From: Oligoflexia bacterium
GTDB lineage: Bacteria; Bdellovibrionota; UBA1018
DNA length: 64,000 nucleotides
Assembly (NCBI GenBank): GCA_031292385.1
Contig: JARLHE010000009.1
Coordinates: forward strand, 18,048-82,047
Direction of reading: 5' to 3'
Positions 1 through 7,888 of the stretch are shown here, piece by piece. How positions within the stretch are numbered: the stretch's first letter is position 1; each line of letters begins with the position of its first letter. Both the position numbers and the translations under genes were made by a program. The notes under the pieces were generated by a model. It was not told where the DNA came from. It was given only the letters and a program-made list of their open reading frames with translations, and searched no databases.

Positions 1-902
1 TAACCCTCTTTGCGCTGCAAGCTCGCATTAAAATGATCGTTTAAAAGCGTCTTCTCGACGATATCCCAGCGTTTGCGATCGAGCCGGTCGAAAAAGGCGG
101 GGCGCCCGTTCACGATCGGGTTCGTCACGGTGAAAAAGGCCTCTCCCCCGGGTGCCAGCTGCTTTGCCGCGAAATCCAAAAACAGCAAGGGTAACTCGAT
201 CCCCAGCTGCCCTCCATCGCGATGCGGGCGTCGATCTCCCGGCGAAGGGACCGCCAAAGGCGGATTTGAGAGGGCCAGATTCCAGGGCTCCCCGGAAACC
301 GCCGTTTCGGCCTCGGGCGATCCAATGCTGAGCCGGCGAAACTCGGTATTGGCAATTCCCTGCGCGGCGGCCGCTGCGTTCGACCACTCGACGGCCCTTT
401 CCGAAATCTCCAAACCCAAAACGCAACCCGCCTGTTGCCGAGCCGCCATCAAGGACAAAACGCCGGAGCCGCTGCCAAGATCCAAAACGCGCGCACCGCG
501 CACCCGAGATTCCACCTCCGCCAGGCGGCGCCCCAGCTCAAGCGATTCAGGTCCTAAATGCACATAACCGCTCGCTCCCCCCGGCCCGCTCGAATCCGCC
601 GGCCAGCGGGAATGGGGAATGAAAAGATCCCCTACACGGGTCACGGACGGATGGAGGCGAAAAATCTCGGCAAGGCCCTCCTCTGGAAAGCCCGCGATGA
701 GCAATGCCTCACGAACCTCCTGGAGCCGATCGGCAAGCCCGATCCCAAAATACCGGACAAGCGGGTCATAACCCGCGGCTGATTTGCGCAAAGCTTGGAG
801 ACGCTCGGGGGCCACCGACTCCCAAACGTAGTCAGACGCCTCAAGCGCGGAAAAAAGACTCTCAAATAGCCACGCAAGCGGCCCGTTCGCATTTGAGCTC
901 AC
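1..902 (-). CDS. SAM-dependent methyltransferase, MTS-type (3' end at window edge)
   Basis: A reading frame on the minus strand is open from a GTG at 902 to the window edge, about 300 codons. The codon that straddles base 1 begins TA, so the stop may lie right there. The C-terminal two thirds is a class I Rossmann methyltransferase: motif I reads VLDLGSGSGVLSL, the acidic end of strand 2 reads GLEIS, and motif IV reads LALSNPPL. The SNPP form of motif IV is typical of the MTS family (RsmC/PrmC-like), which methylates amide or base nitrogen in protein or RNA. The N-terminal 110 residues are helical and not recognised. No ATG fits in this frame before the neighbouring gene, so GTG is preferred; a weak AGG lies just upstream. 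It is divergent from the gene at 981. The substrate cannot be named. Confidence 0.72.
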   Translation of the reverse strand, partial: MSSNANGPLAWLFESLFSALEASDYVWESVAPERLQALRKSAAGYDPLVRYFGIGLADRLQEVREALLIAGFPEEGLAEIFRLHPSVTRVGDLFIPHSRWPADSSGPGGASGYVHLGPESLELGRRLAEVESRVRGARVLDLGSGSGVLSLMAARQQAGCVLGLEISERAVEWSNAAAAAQGIANTEFRRLSIGSPEAETAVSGEPWNLALSNPPLAVPSPGDRRPHRDGGQLGIELPLLFLDFAAKQLAPGGEAFFTVTNPIVNGRPAFFDRLDRKRWDIVEKTLLNDHFNASLQRKEG

Positions 903-980
903 CTGCCTAGTGTGGCCTGAACGCCGGCAGATCTCCAAATTTAAATTGATCACCCAACTCAAGCTTGCTAAGAAGCGGTC

Positions 981-1958
981 ATGAATAAAACTGGACCGGT
1001 AACCCAATTCATCAAGCATCACTATCGCCATTTCAACTCGGCCGCTCTCATCGACGCGGCGGAAGGCTATAACCAGCACATCGCCCAAGGCGGCAAGATG
1101 ATGATTACGCTGGCCGGTGCCATGAGTACCGCCGAGCTCGGCCTCTCGCTGGCCGAAATGATCCGCCAGGACAAGGTTCATCTCATCAGCACCACCGGCG
1201 CCAACCTCGAAGAAGATATTTTCAATCTCGTCGCGCACGATCACTATGAGCGGATTCCGAATTACCGCGACCTGACGCCGAAGGATGAGCAAGCCTTGCT
1301 CGAGCGTCACCTGAATCGCGTCACCGACACCTGCATTCCCGAAGGCGAAGCCATGCGCCGAATCGAAAAGGCCATGCTCGAGGAGTGGACGAACGCCGAC
1401 AAATCGGGCGAGCGCTACTTCCCTCATGAGTTTTTCTACCGCCTGATCAAAAAGGGCGCGCTGAAGCAGTATTACCAAATCGACACCAAGGACAGCTGGA
1501 TGGTCGCCGCGGCCGAGAAGAATCTGCCGATCATCGTACCTGGCTGGGAAGACTCGACCTTGGGCAATATGTACGCCGCCGCCTGCATGCGCGGTGACGT
1601 GAAGAAGGTTCACACCGTTCGCACCGGCATCGAGTACATGGTGCAACTGGCTGAGTTCTACCAGGCCGCCACCAAGAACACGTCGATCGGCATGTTCCAA
1701 ATCGGCGGCGGCATCGCCGGCGACTTCCCGATCTGCGTCGTTCCGATGCTTCACCAGGATATGGGCTTCGATGCCCGTCTCTGGGGCTATTTCTGCCAGA
1801 TCAGCGACTCGACCACGAGCTACGGCTCGTACTCGGGCGCGGTTCCGAACGAGAAGATCACCTGGGGCAAGCTCGGTGAAAGCACTCCGAAGTTCATCGT
1901 CGAGTCGGATGCGACGATCTGCGCGCCGCTGATGTTCGCCTATATTTTGGGCTGGTAA
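981..1958 (+). CDS. Deoxyhypusine synthase-family protein
   Basis: This 325-residue protein matches the deoxyhypusine synthase family along its length. It has the early GAMSTAELGLSLAEMI segment, the NAD-binding STTGANLEED stretch near residue 75, and a C-terminal ITWGKL motif (about residue 297) whose Lys corresponds to the lysine that carries the aminobutyl intermediate in eukaryotic DHS. In eukaryotes and archaea the enzyme transfers aminobutyl from spermidine to eIF5A. Bacteria lack eIF5A, and bacterial members are known or suspected to act on polyamines, for example in homospermidine synthesis, so I do not assign deoxyhypusine formation. The length is usual for the bacterial group. It is a lone gene, divergent from the methyltransferase, followed by a small CGGGT/ACCCG hairpin just after the stop. 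ATG is the natural start. Confidence 0.9.
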   Translation: MNKTGPVTQFIKHHYRHFNSAALIDAAEGYNQHIAQGGKMMITLAGAMSTAELGLSLAEMIRQDKVHLISTTGANLEEDIFNLVAHDHYERIPNYRDLTPKDEQALLERHLNRVTDTCIPEGEAMRRIEKAMLEEWTNADKSGERYFPHEFFYRLIKKGALKQYYQIDTKDSWMVAAAEKNLPIIVPGWEDSTLGNMYAAACMRGDVKKVHTVRTGIEYMVQLAEFYQAATKNTSIGMFQIGGGIAGDFPICVVPMLHQDMGFDARLWGYFCQISDSTTSYGSYSGAVPNEKITWGKLGESTPKFIVESDATICAPLMFAYILGW

Positions 1959-2094
1959 GCTTGTCGGGTCTCACCCGAAATTCGACAGGCGTAATTCCGC
2001 GTGATCTTGGATATCGTCGGGCCGTAAAGCTTTCCTTTTGTGACGATCTTGTAGAGCTTCAACTTTTTAGTCTCTATATTAAGTTAATACGAAT

Positions 2095-2703
2095 TTGTTC
2101 GTAGTGATCGGTCTGCCATTTCTTGTAATGGCTGTGACCTTTATGTTTATCGCCTTTATCGGCTTTATAGGAAAGCTGGGGAATCAATCACTTCATCCGG
2201 TTTTAATCCGAACCGTAAAAAAATTCCTTGAAAATGTTCGAGTGAAACCCAGTGAAGACATGCTGATGGCCGGACCCGTACAAGGAGACCTCGGGTCGGA
2301 GACGATCACAGTTGGTCAGTCTATGGGGGCTCGAGGCATCCCTCCGAAGGGGCCAATGTTTTCCGTTATGAAATCGTCTCGAGTGAATTTTTCTTTCATG
2401 TTGAAAGAGATAGGAGCTGATGGCGGCGTTTTGTTAGGGTTTAAGTCGAAAGTTGAACCATCCATTTCCACTCGGCATGAATTAATGGCGGACGACCCAG
2501 ACGACTTAGTCTTCAAACCTGAGCAGAGTACTGCTTTGAGAAATCTTTGTCAGTTAGCCAACTTTCAGAGAGTTATAAATATTCCTGAACCCAACGGTTC
2601 AGGGTTCTCAATTATTTTTAATGGTGTTGGATTTGATTGCGGACAAGAGGAGCAAGAGCAAGCGGTCATAAAAGCCACTCGCGAAGCGCTGATAGTATTT
2701 TAA
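2095..2703 (+). CDS. Hypothetical protein with N-terminal membrane anchor
   Basis: The product is not recognised. Up to 202 residues from a TTG start at 2095; an ATG at 2128 is also possible but would cut into the membrane segment. Residues 1-27 form one strongly hydrophobic helix (VVIGLPFLVMAV, then FMFIAFIGFIG), so the protein is probably anchored in the inner membrane with a soluble domain of about 170 residues. That domain is mixed alpha/beta with no motif I can name. Base composition is clearly more AT-rich than the flanking genes, including both intergenic gaps, which suggests recent acquisition. No ribosome-binding site is visible for either start. It has no operon partner. Confidence 0.55.
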   Translation: MFVVIGLPFLVMAVTFMFIAFIGFIGKLGNQSLHPVLIRTVKKFLENVRVKPSEDMLMAGPVQGDLGSETITVGQSMGARGIPPKGPMFSVMKSSRVNFSFMLKEIGADGGVLLGFKSKVEPSISTRHELMADDPDDLVFKPEQSTALRNLCQLANFQRVINIPEPNGSGFSIIFNGVGFDCGQEEQEQAVIKATREALIVF

Positions 2704-2839
2704 CTCGTGTGACTCATTTATCACTTGCTTTACGACAACTCAACGCTCACGAATCGCATACAATAAAATCCGACCATTACAGTCACTAAACAAGATTCGT
2801 GACGAGTTCACCTCGCGAATGTCGGGTTGCCAGCCTGCC

Positions 2840-3571
2840 TCAGCTGCCTGATGCCCGAGAAAGCGTCGCCTGGATCGCCCGCGCCTTATTGGCCACGGCC
2901 TGAACGGGCGATTTCACGGCCAATGCGAGCGCCTGCCGGGCCTGAATCAGGCTCGATGCCGAGGCCCTGCCGTTTTCGATCAAATGCTCGATCGACACGA
3001 GCGCGACGAGCTGGGGATAGGCGAGAGAAATCTCGGTGCCCATTTCCGAATGCGAATCCGCTCCGCCGGCGGAGTGATGCGCGCAATCCGCCATGCTGAG
3101 GCAGGGCGACTCCGTTAAAACGGCGTCGAAGAACTGGAAGTCGTCGGCATCCCCGCCGGTTCGCGCGAGCTGACGTCCCAGAAGATAAACGATCGTTCCC
3201 CGTTCATTCCGCTTTTCAGAAGCAAGCTCCGCGTAGCGTTCTCGAAAAAGCCGGCGCATCGCTGGAGTCAAGGCATTGAACTCCCGATCTAACCTCGGAT
3301 CATTGTCATTTCTGGCGGTCAAGATCTCCGAAAGAAGACGATCTTTCGCGAAGTCCTCGGGCCGCGGGGACGGAAGAGCATGGGTTCCGGCCGCAAGAGA
3401 GGCTTGCGGCTCGGGCACGATTTCAAGAGGACGGCTTTTATCGTCCTTCGGACCGCCCGCCATCGACGAAACGTGCGGAGCGCGGGCCCGCATCCAGAAA
3501 AAAGACGAGGCCAGCGTGACCGTCAAAACCGCGAGAACGAAGCCGGCTCGTTTTACGTTTCGAAAAATCAC
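2840..3571 (-). CDS. Hypothetical exported/anchored protein
   Basis: This 243-residue protein starts with GTG. The N-terminus (residues 8-27, GFVLAVLTVTLASSFFW) is a single membrane helix or uncleaved signal. It is followed by a Pro/Ala-rich linker to about residue 75 and a helical domain containing RLFRERYAELASEKRNERG and a C-terminal ALALAVKSPVQAVANKARAI. A segment near residue 155 carries spaced cysteines and histidines (ESPCLSMADCAHHSAG), possibly a disulfide or metal site. No family is recognised. The start codon lies 3 bases after the stop of the gene at 3575-4279, so the two are co-transcribed and probably translationally coupled. They likely act together in the periplasm. Confidence 0.65.
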   Translation of the reverse strand: MIFRNVKRAGFVLAVLTVTLASSFFWMRARAPHVSSMAGGPKDDKSRPLEIVPEPQASLAAGTHALPSPRPEDFAKDRLLSEILTARNDNDPRLDREFNALTPAMRRLFRERYAELASEKRNERGTIVYLLGRQLARTGGDADDFQFFDAVLTESPCLSMADCAHHSAGGADSHSEMGTEISLAYPQLVALVSIEHLIENGRASASSLIQARQALALAVKSPVQAVANKARAIQATLSRASGS

Positions 3572-3574
3572 TGA

Positions 3575-4279
3575 CTAGTTGCTGTAAAGATCCGTCGTGA
3601 TCTGTTGGACCGCGGTCGAATCGATGATGCGCTTGAACTGATCGTCCGCGTAAAGCCCGGCATCCATCTTCACCTTGTCGGTGCAGTTGGTGCAGAATTT
3701 CTGGATGTTCTTCAACATAATCATCGAAGAGCCATAAGAGCCGAAAGGCGTGACGTCGCAGCCGGGCTCGCCCGCCAAAGAGTATCCGGTCCAGATACTC
3801 TTGATCTCGTTACCCGAAGGATCCAGGAACGGGCTCGGGCACGTCGCGTGCGGCCAATTGTCATTATTGTCTTCGGTGTGCCGGGACTCATGGAACATCA
3901 CCATGATCCGGGCGATTTGGGGATGGCTGAACTTGATAAAATTTTCGGTCAGCCACATCTTGCTGGAATCAAACCCGGCGTTCACGCAGGCGACGGCATT
4001 CCCCATGCCGCAATCGCTCATGCCCACGGACTGGACGCGATCATTGAAAAATTTGGTATAAGTCGGGCCATCCGCATTTCCAAAAATCTGCTGATGCAGC
4101 GGAGAAGCCGTCGTACCTTGAACGGTCCCGATAAACTGCATATCGGCAATCATCTGAGCTTTGATATCGGCCGGAACGTCATTGTCGAAAGAATAATCGG
4201 CCCGAGCGGAAGACGAGGCCAGAGCCAGCCCAACGATCACGCCCAAGATGCCCACACCCAAAAGATTCGATTTTTTCAT
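3575..4279 (-). CDS. Secreted protein with HExxH motif (putative metalloprotease)
   Basis: A 234-residue protein with a classic Sec signal peptide (MKKSNLLGVGILGVIVGLAL, cleavage near SSARA-DYS). Around residue 133 it has MFHESRHTED, an HExxH zinc-binding motif in a hydrophobic context (IARIMVMFHESRH), as in many zinc peptidases. Seven cysteines after residue 90, including FCTNCTDK, suggest disulfides. There is no metzincin extension (HxxGxxH) and I cannot name a peptidase family, so activity is inferred from the motif. It is the first gene of a two-gene unit with 2840-3571. The start ATG has no strong ribosome-binding site; the 80-base gap to the divergent gene at 4359 should hold both promoters. 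Confidence 0.7.
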   Translation of the reverse strand: MKKSNLLGVGILGVIVGLALASSSARADYSFDNDVPADIKAQMIADMQFIGTVQGTTASPLHQQIFGNADGPTYTKFFNDRVQSVGMSDCGMGNAVACVNAGFDSSKMWLTENFIKFSHPQIARIMVMFHESRHTEDNNDNWPHATCPSPFLDPSGNEIKSIWTGYSLAGEPGCDVTPFGSYGSSMIMLKNIQKFCTNCTDKVKMDAGLYADDQFKRIIDSTAVQQITTDLYSN

Positions 4280-4358
4280 ATCTTCCCCCTACCCCCTAAA
4301 TGTCCTGGAGTGTAATAGCGAATAGAAAGAAAACAAGGGAGCGGAGCAAAAATAGTTT

Positions 4359-4856
4359 ATGCACAAAACTTTGGTGATCCTGCGTCATGCGCATCGAGAC
4401 AAAGACTTGGGCAGCAAATTCGACAACGGGCTCAGCGAAAAAGGGAAGAAACAAGCCAAATTAGCGGCAGATTTGTTCAAGAAACGGTTTTGCTCCGGCA
4501 AAAAGAAAACAAAAGCGCTCTTGTTTTCGAGCCCAAAAAAGCGCTGCCAGGAAACCTTAGCCCCACTCGCGCATCAGCTTGGCGTTGATGTCGAGATATT
4601 GCCTTTTTTGGACGAGGCCGACAGTTTTGCCGACCTTTCGGACCATATCCGTGAATTCAAAACATTTTGGAACGCCTGCGATGAACCCTTGGTCGTGATT
4701 TGCTCCCATGGCGACTGGATACCGGCCTTTTTGGACAGCGTCACCGGAAGGCCCGATGAGCTCGCCAAAGGAGGCTGGGCGCAAATCGAGCGCGAAAGCG
4801 GTCATGAAAAACCGAAACTCGTCGAGATCATTCAAGATCTGCGCGACGTACGCTGA
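4359..4856 (+). CDS. Histidine phosphatase family protein (SixA-like)
   Basis: A 165-residue single-domain protein. It begins KTLVILRHAHRD, the RHG/RHA motif whose first His is phosphorylated in the phosphoglycerate-mutase-like superfamily. LLFSSPKKRCQETLAPLA provides the second conserved Arg, and VVICSHGDWIP provides the second catalytic His. Length and layout match SixA-type phosphohistidine phosphatases, which remove phosphate from phosphotransfer proteins. Other small-molecule substrates cannot be excluded. It overlaps the 3' end of the convergent Ppx/GppA gene by 25 bases. Both are phosphatase-type enzymes, but the convergent arrangement gives no evidence of a shared pathway. Confidence 0.85.
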   Translation: MHKTLVILRHAHRDKDLGSKFDNGLSEKGKKQAKLAADLFKKRFCSGKKKTKALLFSSPKKRCQETLAPLAHQLGVDVEILPFLDEADSFADLSDHIREFKTFWNACDEPLVVICSHGDWIPAFLDSVTGRPDELAKGGWAQIERESGHEKPKLVEIIQDLRDVR

Positions 4857-6349
4857 ACCGCGCTCAATTCGCTCTTGAAGACCCGCTCGAAGTAAGGGGC
4901 TCGTTTCTCCACCTGCAAGCTCTCGAGCCCCGTCAGGCCCCGACCCGAAAAAAACAAGTCCACGGCTCGCCGTCCGAGACGCACGCGGTCGAGACGGATA
5001 TGGGTTTCCGGGCCGGAATCCAACGCGTCAACCACCCGCAAAATCGCCAATAGCTTGATAAAAGCGGACTTCCGACCCGCGCCCTTCAGCAAAGGGCTTT
5101 CAAGAACGGGCGCTTTGGTGCCGGCATGATAAAGACAGAGCTCGGCGATGAATTCATTCTCCCAGGCCTCGGCCCCCGAGAAATCAGAATTCCGAACAAT
5201 ATAGCAAGAATGCTCTTCGTAATGGGCCAGGTTGACCGACTCGCCGATATTCCGAAGCATCACGGCTGCCGAAAGATAGGGCTTCCAGGTCGGATCAAGC
5301 CGATGAAGCGGTCGGAGAGTGTCGAAGATCCGCTCCGATAAATCGACCACGCGGTCGACATGATCGCCGTCAACCCCGAATTGGATGGCCTTTTCGCGCA
5401 CATCCGGCAAGTGAAGCGGAAAGTGAGAAGCCTTGCCTTTGAGCCCGCTCAAGAAGAGCTGCTGCTCTTCGGCCAATATTCCGTCCCTGAGCGAGTACTC
5501 GGTGGTGCGCGCCTTTTTGACGGAAAGAAAGTGCATGATCTCTTCAAAAAGGATCGCGCCCGCCAAAATCATATCGACCCGTTTCGATTCGATACCGGAG
5601 ATCCCCAAAAGCTCAGTCGTGGTCATGCTCGACATCGCTGCCACGGAATCGCTCAAGGCGGAACGCTCAACGGTCCGAGTCCCTTCCGTGCCCAAAATCT
5701 TTGCGAGCGCCTTAATAGTTCCGCTCGAGCCGACGATCCCTTCCACCTTCGGCCAATGCCCAGCCGTAATGACTTGCGAGAGGCTGGCCCGAATATGCTG
5801 CCGTAACTCCTCGATACTTCCTTCATTCGGCGGAATCTTCTTCAAAAACACCTGCTGAAGCCGGGCGGTCCCCAAAAGGAAGCTATGGGCGTGGAGCATC
5901 TTCTTGCCTCGGCAAACGCTGATTTCGGTGCTCCCGCCGCCAATATCGACCAGAGCCACGGGCTTCTTGCCCAGCTTTTCCTTCGTGGAAATTCCAAGCG
6001 AGATCAGTTGGGCCTCCTCCAGCCCTGAAATAACGCGCACTTGGATCCCGGTCTCTCTAAAGAGCAGCTCGAGGAAACGATCCCGATCCGAAACCTCGCG
6101 CAGGGCGCTGGTTCCAAAAGCGATGATTTTACTGACCTTATAACCAGTCGCGATCCGCTTGAAGCGCCGGAAGCTATGAAGCGTCCGTTGAACCGCGCTG
6201 CGGTCGAGCTTTCCGTTCAAAAAGACCCCTTGCCCGAGCCGGATCATGATCTTTTCGCGATGAAGCTGGCGGGTACGGGTGCCGGGCCCCAGTTGTCTTA
6301 CGTCGAATCGGACGGAATTCGTCCCCAGATCAATGATCCCGATACGCAT
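4832..6349 (-). CDS. Ppx/GppA family exopolyphosphatase
   Basis: A 505-residue protein from the ATG at 6349. It opens MRIGIIDLGTNSVRFDV, the phosphate-1 loop of the ASKHA fold, and continues with FGTSALREVSDR, VISGLEEAQLI, VDIGGGSTEIS and EGIVGSSGTIKALAKI, all Ppx/GppA signatures. The C-terminal 190 residues form an HD-type helical domain as in long Ppx proteins. The enzyme removes terminal phosphate from polyphosphate or from pppGpp; sequence alone does not decide which. A longer frame opens with TTG at 6385, but the ATG at 6349 has AGGA just upstream and gives the normal N-terminus. It converges on and overlaps the SixA-like gene by 25 bases. Confidence 0.92.
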   Translation of the reverse strand: MRIGIIDLGTNSVRFDVRQLGPGTRTRQLHREKIMIRLGQGVFLNGKLDRSAVQRTLHSFRRFKRIATGYKVSKIIAFGTSALREVSDRDRFLELLFRETGIQVRVISGLEEAQLISLGISTKEKLGKKPVALVDIGGGSTEISVCRGKKMLHAHSFLLGTARLQQVFLKKIPPNEGSIEELRQHIRASLSQVITAGHWPKVEGIVGSSGTIKALAKILGTEGTRTVERSALSDSVAAMSSMTTTELLGISGIESKRVDMILAGAILFEEIMHFLSVKKARTTEYSLRDGILAEEQQLFLSGLKGKASHFPLHLPDVREKAIQFGVDGDHVDRVVDLSERIFDTLRPLHRLDPTWKPYLSAAVMLRNIGESVNLAHYEEHSCYIVRNSDFSGAEAWENEFIAELCLYHAGTKAPVLESPLLKGAGRKSAFIKLLAILRVVDALDSGPETHIRLDRVRLGRRAVDLFFSGRGLTGLESLQVEKRAPYFERVFKSELSAVQRTSRRS

Positions 6350-6470
6350 GGGTCCTAATTTAGGCTCTGCGCGCGCCGTAAACAAGCCCAGAAACGATCT
6401 TCCGCGACATGATGATGACCATCCATAAGACCTGTTGATAAATTTTTTTCGAATGTCGCGATTGACACTC

Positions 6471-6500
6471 TTGTCTTCCAGGCCTTTTTCTCGATAAGAT
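6471..6500 (+). promoter_or_regulatory. Candidate sigma-70-type promoter, near-leaderless
   Basis: TTGTCT (6471-6476) and TAAGAT (6495-6500) are separated by 18 bases. Transcription would start about 7 bases downstream, almost exactly on the GTG at 6507, giving a transcript with little or no leader. Both boxes match consensus at about four of six positions. Confidence 0.35.
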
Positions 6501-6506
6501 TTTTAA

Positions 6507-6734
6507 GTGACTCGCGGGAAGCAAAAATCAAAAAAAACCGAATCCGCCTCGAAATCCGGACAAAGAGCCCAAGTTCTCTGGTCCTTGATCGTCGCCTGCG
6601 CGGTCGCGGTCGTCGCGCTGGGCCAGGCAGTCAGCGCCCACCGCGAACCGGATCGCTCGACGGCATCCACGTCGACCTTCTCCTCCCCGCTTCCCCAAGC
6701 CCTGATCACTGGGCAACCTTTGCCTTCTCCCTGA
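6507..6734 (+). CDS. Small single-helix membrane protein
   Basis: A 75-residue frame from GTG, ending 20 bases before the EVE gene. The N-terminus is very basic (TRGKQKSKKTESASKSGQRA), followed by one hydrophobic helix (VLWSLIVACAVAVVALGQAV, residues 23-42) and a Ser/Thr/Pro-rich tail. This would be a bitopic inner-membrane protein with its basic end in the cytoplasm. No family is recognised and no Shine-Dalgarno is visible; the candidate promoter at 6471-6500 would produce a near-leaderless message. Same-strand spacing suggests it leads the 6755-7737 transcript. Coding status is probable, not certain. Confidence 0.5.
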   Translation: MTRGKQKSKKTESASKSGQRAQVLWSLIVACAVAVVALGQAVSAHREPDRSTASTSTFSSPLPQALITGQPLPSP

Positions 6735-6754
6735 GTCTGTGGCAATAAGCCCGC

Positions 6755-7192
6755 ATGGCCCACAATTATTGGCTTTTTAAGACCGAACCCTCGACTTACA
6801 GCTTCGCTCAGCTCGTCCGAGACGGCAAAACCAACTGGAATGGCGTAAGAAACTTTCAGGCCCGCAACTTCCTTAAACAAGTGGCCGTGGGCGATCAGGC
6901 GCTGATTTACCATAGCGGCGACGACAAAGGGGTGGTCGGCATCGCGCGCGTGGCCCGCGCCGGGTATCCTGACCCGGACTCGAAAAAACCCGGAGACTGG
7001 GTCCAGATCGACCTGGCCTTTGAAGCAAGCTTCAAGCGTCCGGTCGCGCTCAAGGAAATCAAAGCAACCCCCGCTCTCGCTGATTTGCCGCTCATCAAGC
7101 AATCCCGGCTTTCCTGCATGCCGGTGACGCTCTCGGATTTTAAATTGCTCGTCAAACTGGGGTCCAGCCCGGCCCTGACCGCTAAAAAATGA
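6755..7192 (+). CDS. EVE domain-containing protein
   Basis: A 145-residue protein that is essentially one EVE domain: NYWLFKTEPSTYSF at the N-terminus, then WNGVRNFQARNFLKQVAVGD, ALIYHSGDDKGVVGIARV, and a C-terminal half with SRLSCMPVT. EVE is a PUA-like fold that recognises modified bases in RNA or DNA; the human homologue is THYN1. In bacteria EVE proteins occur alone or fused to restriction-type enzymes. The stand-alone form here fits a housekeeping role that is still poorly defined. The stop overlaps the next start in an ATGA, so it is translationally coupled to the ferritin-like protein at 7189. Confidence 0.93.
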   Translation: MAHNYWLFKTEPSTYSFAQLVRDGKTNWNGVRNFQARNFLKQVAVGDQALIYHSGDDKGVVGIARVARAGYPDPDSKKPGDWVQIDLAFEASFKRPVALKEIKATPALADLPLIKQSRLSCMPVTLSDFKLLVKLGSSPALTAKK

Positions 7193-7737
7193 CCCCCGAT
7201 TGGAAGCCCTTTCTTATCGTCGCCGGCGGCCCCAAAGAGCGCCCCGCCCCGATGCGGGATCTCGCCACCCAGGAGGGCATTGGGGATCGGCTCCGCACGG
7301 CGGCGTTCGCGGAAGTCCAAGCCCGAGAGGCCTTTAACTGGGCGGCCGATCAATTTACCGAAGCAACCGATGCCCTGCGCCGGACCTGGAGAGCGCTCGC
7401 CTTGGCCGAACAGCGCCATCTGGACTGGCTCCTCCGCCGAATGGAGGAGCTCGGCATTCGCCCCGACGAACGCACGGTTTCGGACCAGCTCTGGCATTCG
7501 CTTCGCTCGTGCAAAAAAGCGGAGGAGTTTGCAATTTACATGGCCAGCGCGGAAGACCGCGGGCGCAAGGCGGGTGAGCGCTTTTACCAGGCTCTTCTTG
7601 CGACCGACCCCGTAACCGCCAAAATCTTCGGCAAAATCGCCGAAGAAGAGATCGAGCATATCGCTCTCGCCGCACGTCATTACCCTGACGCATGGAAAGC
7701 TTATAAGGCGGCGGGGCGCACGACGAGCACCGATTAA
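7189..7737 (+). CDS. Ferritin-like (DUF455-type) helical protein
   Basis: A 182-residue helical protein. Two ExxH motifs sit on separate helices, AEQRHLDWLL near residue 67 and EEEIEHIALA near residue 157. With glutamates on the intervening helices (for example EVQAREAFNWA) this is the pattern of a di-iron four-helix bundle. It resembles the DUF455/ferritin-like group, possibly an oxidase or hydroxylase and not a storage ferritin; tRNA hydroxylases of the MiaE type share the fold, but no specific match is claimed. It overlaps the EVE gene by four bases (ATGA), so a link to nucleic-acid modification is plausible but inferred. Confidence 0.68.
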   Translation: MTPDWKPFLIVAGGPKERPAPMRDLATQEGIGDRLRTAAFAEVQAREAFNWAADQFTEATDALRRTWRALALAEQRHLDWLLRRMEELGIRPDERTVSDQLWHSLRSCKKAEEFAIYMASAEDRGRKAGERFYQALLATDPVTAKIFGKIAEEEIEHIALAARHYPDAWKAYKAAGRTTSTD

Positions 7738-7785
7738 GATTGGCCCCTCGCTTGCTAAAAGAAAATTCGGAACAGGGTTCCACCC

Positions 7786-7823
7786 GTGGCCCGGAGGTTT
7801 AACAGGTTCGCCCTTCGGGCCAC
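7786..7823 (+). terminator. Hairpin after the EVE/ferritin-like genes
   Basis: GTGGCCCG (7786-7793) pairs perfectly with CGGGCCAC (7816-7823) across a 22-base loop. It lies 49 bases after the stop at 7737. No T-run follows, so termination may be factor-dependent or the hairpin may protect the 3' end. Confidence 0.4.
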
Positions 7824-7888
7824 ATCAACTAAAGCGGTCTTTCCCCACGCAGCTTGAACTCCCAGGCCAGCGCCCCTAAAATTATCCA

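Noticed and set aside
3605..4315. 236-residue plus-strand frame
   Set aside because: Antisense to the exported HExxH protein, which has a convincing signal peptide and operon partner.
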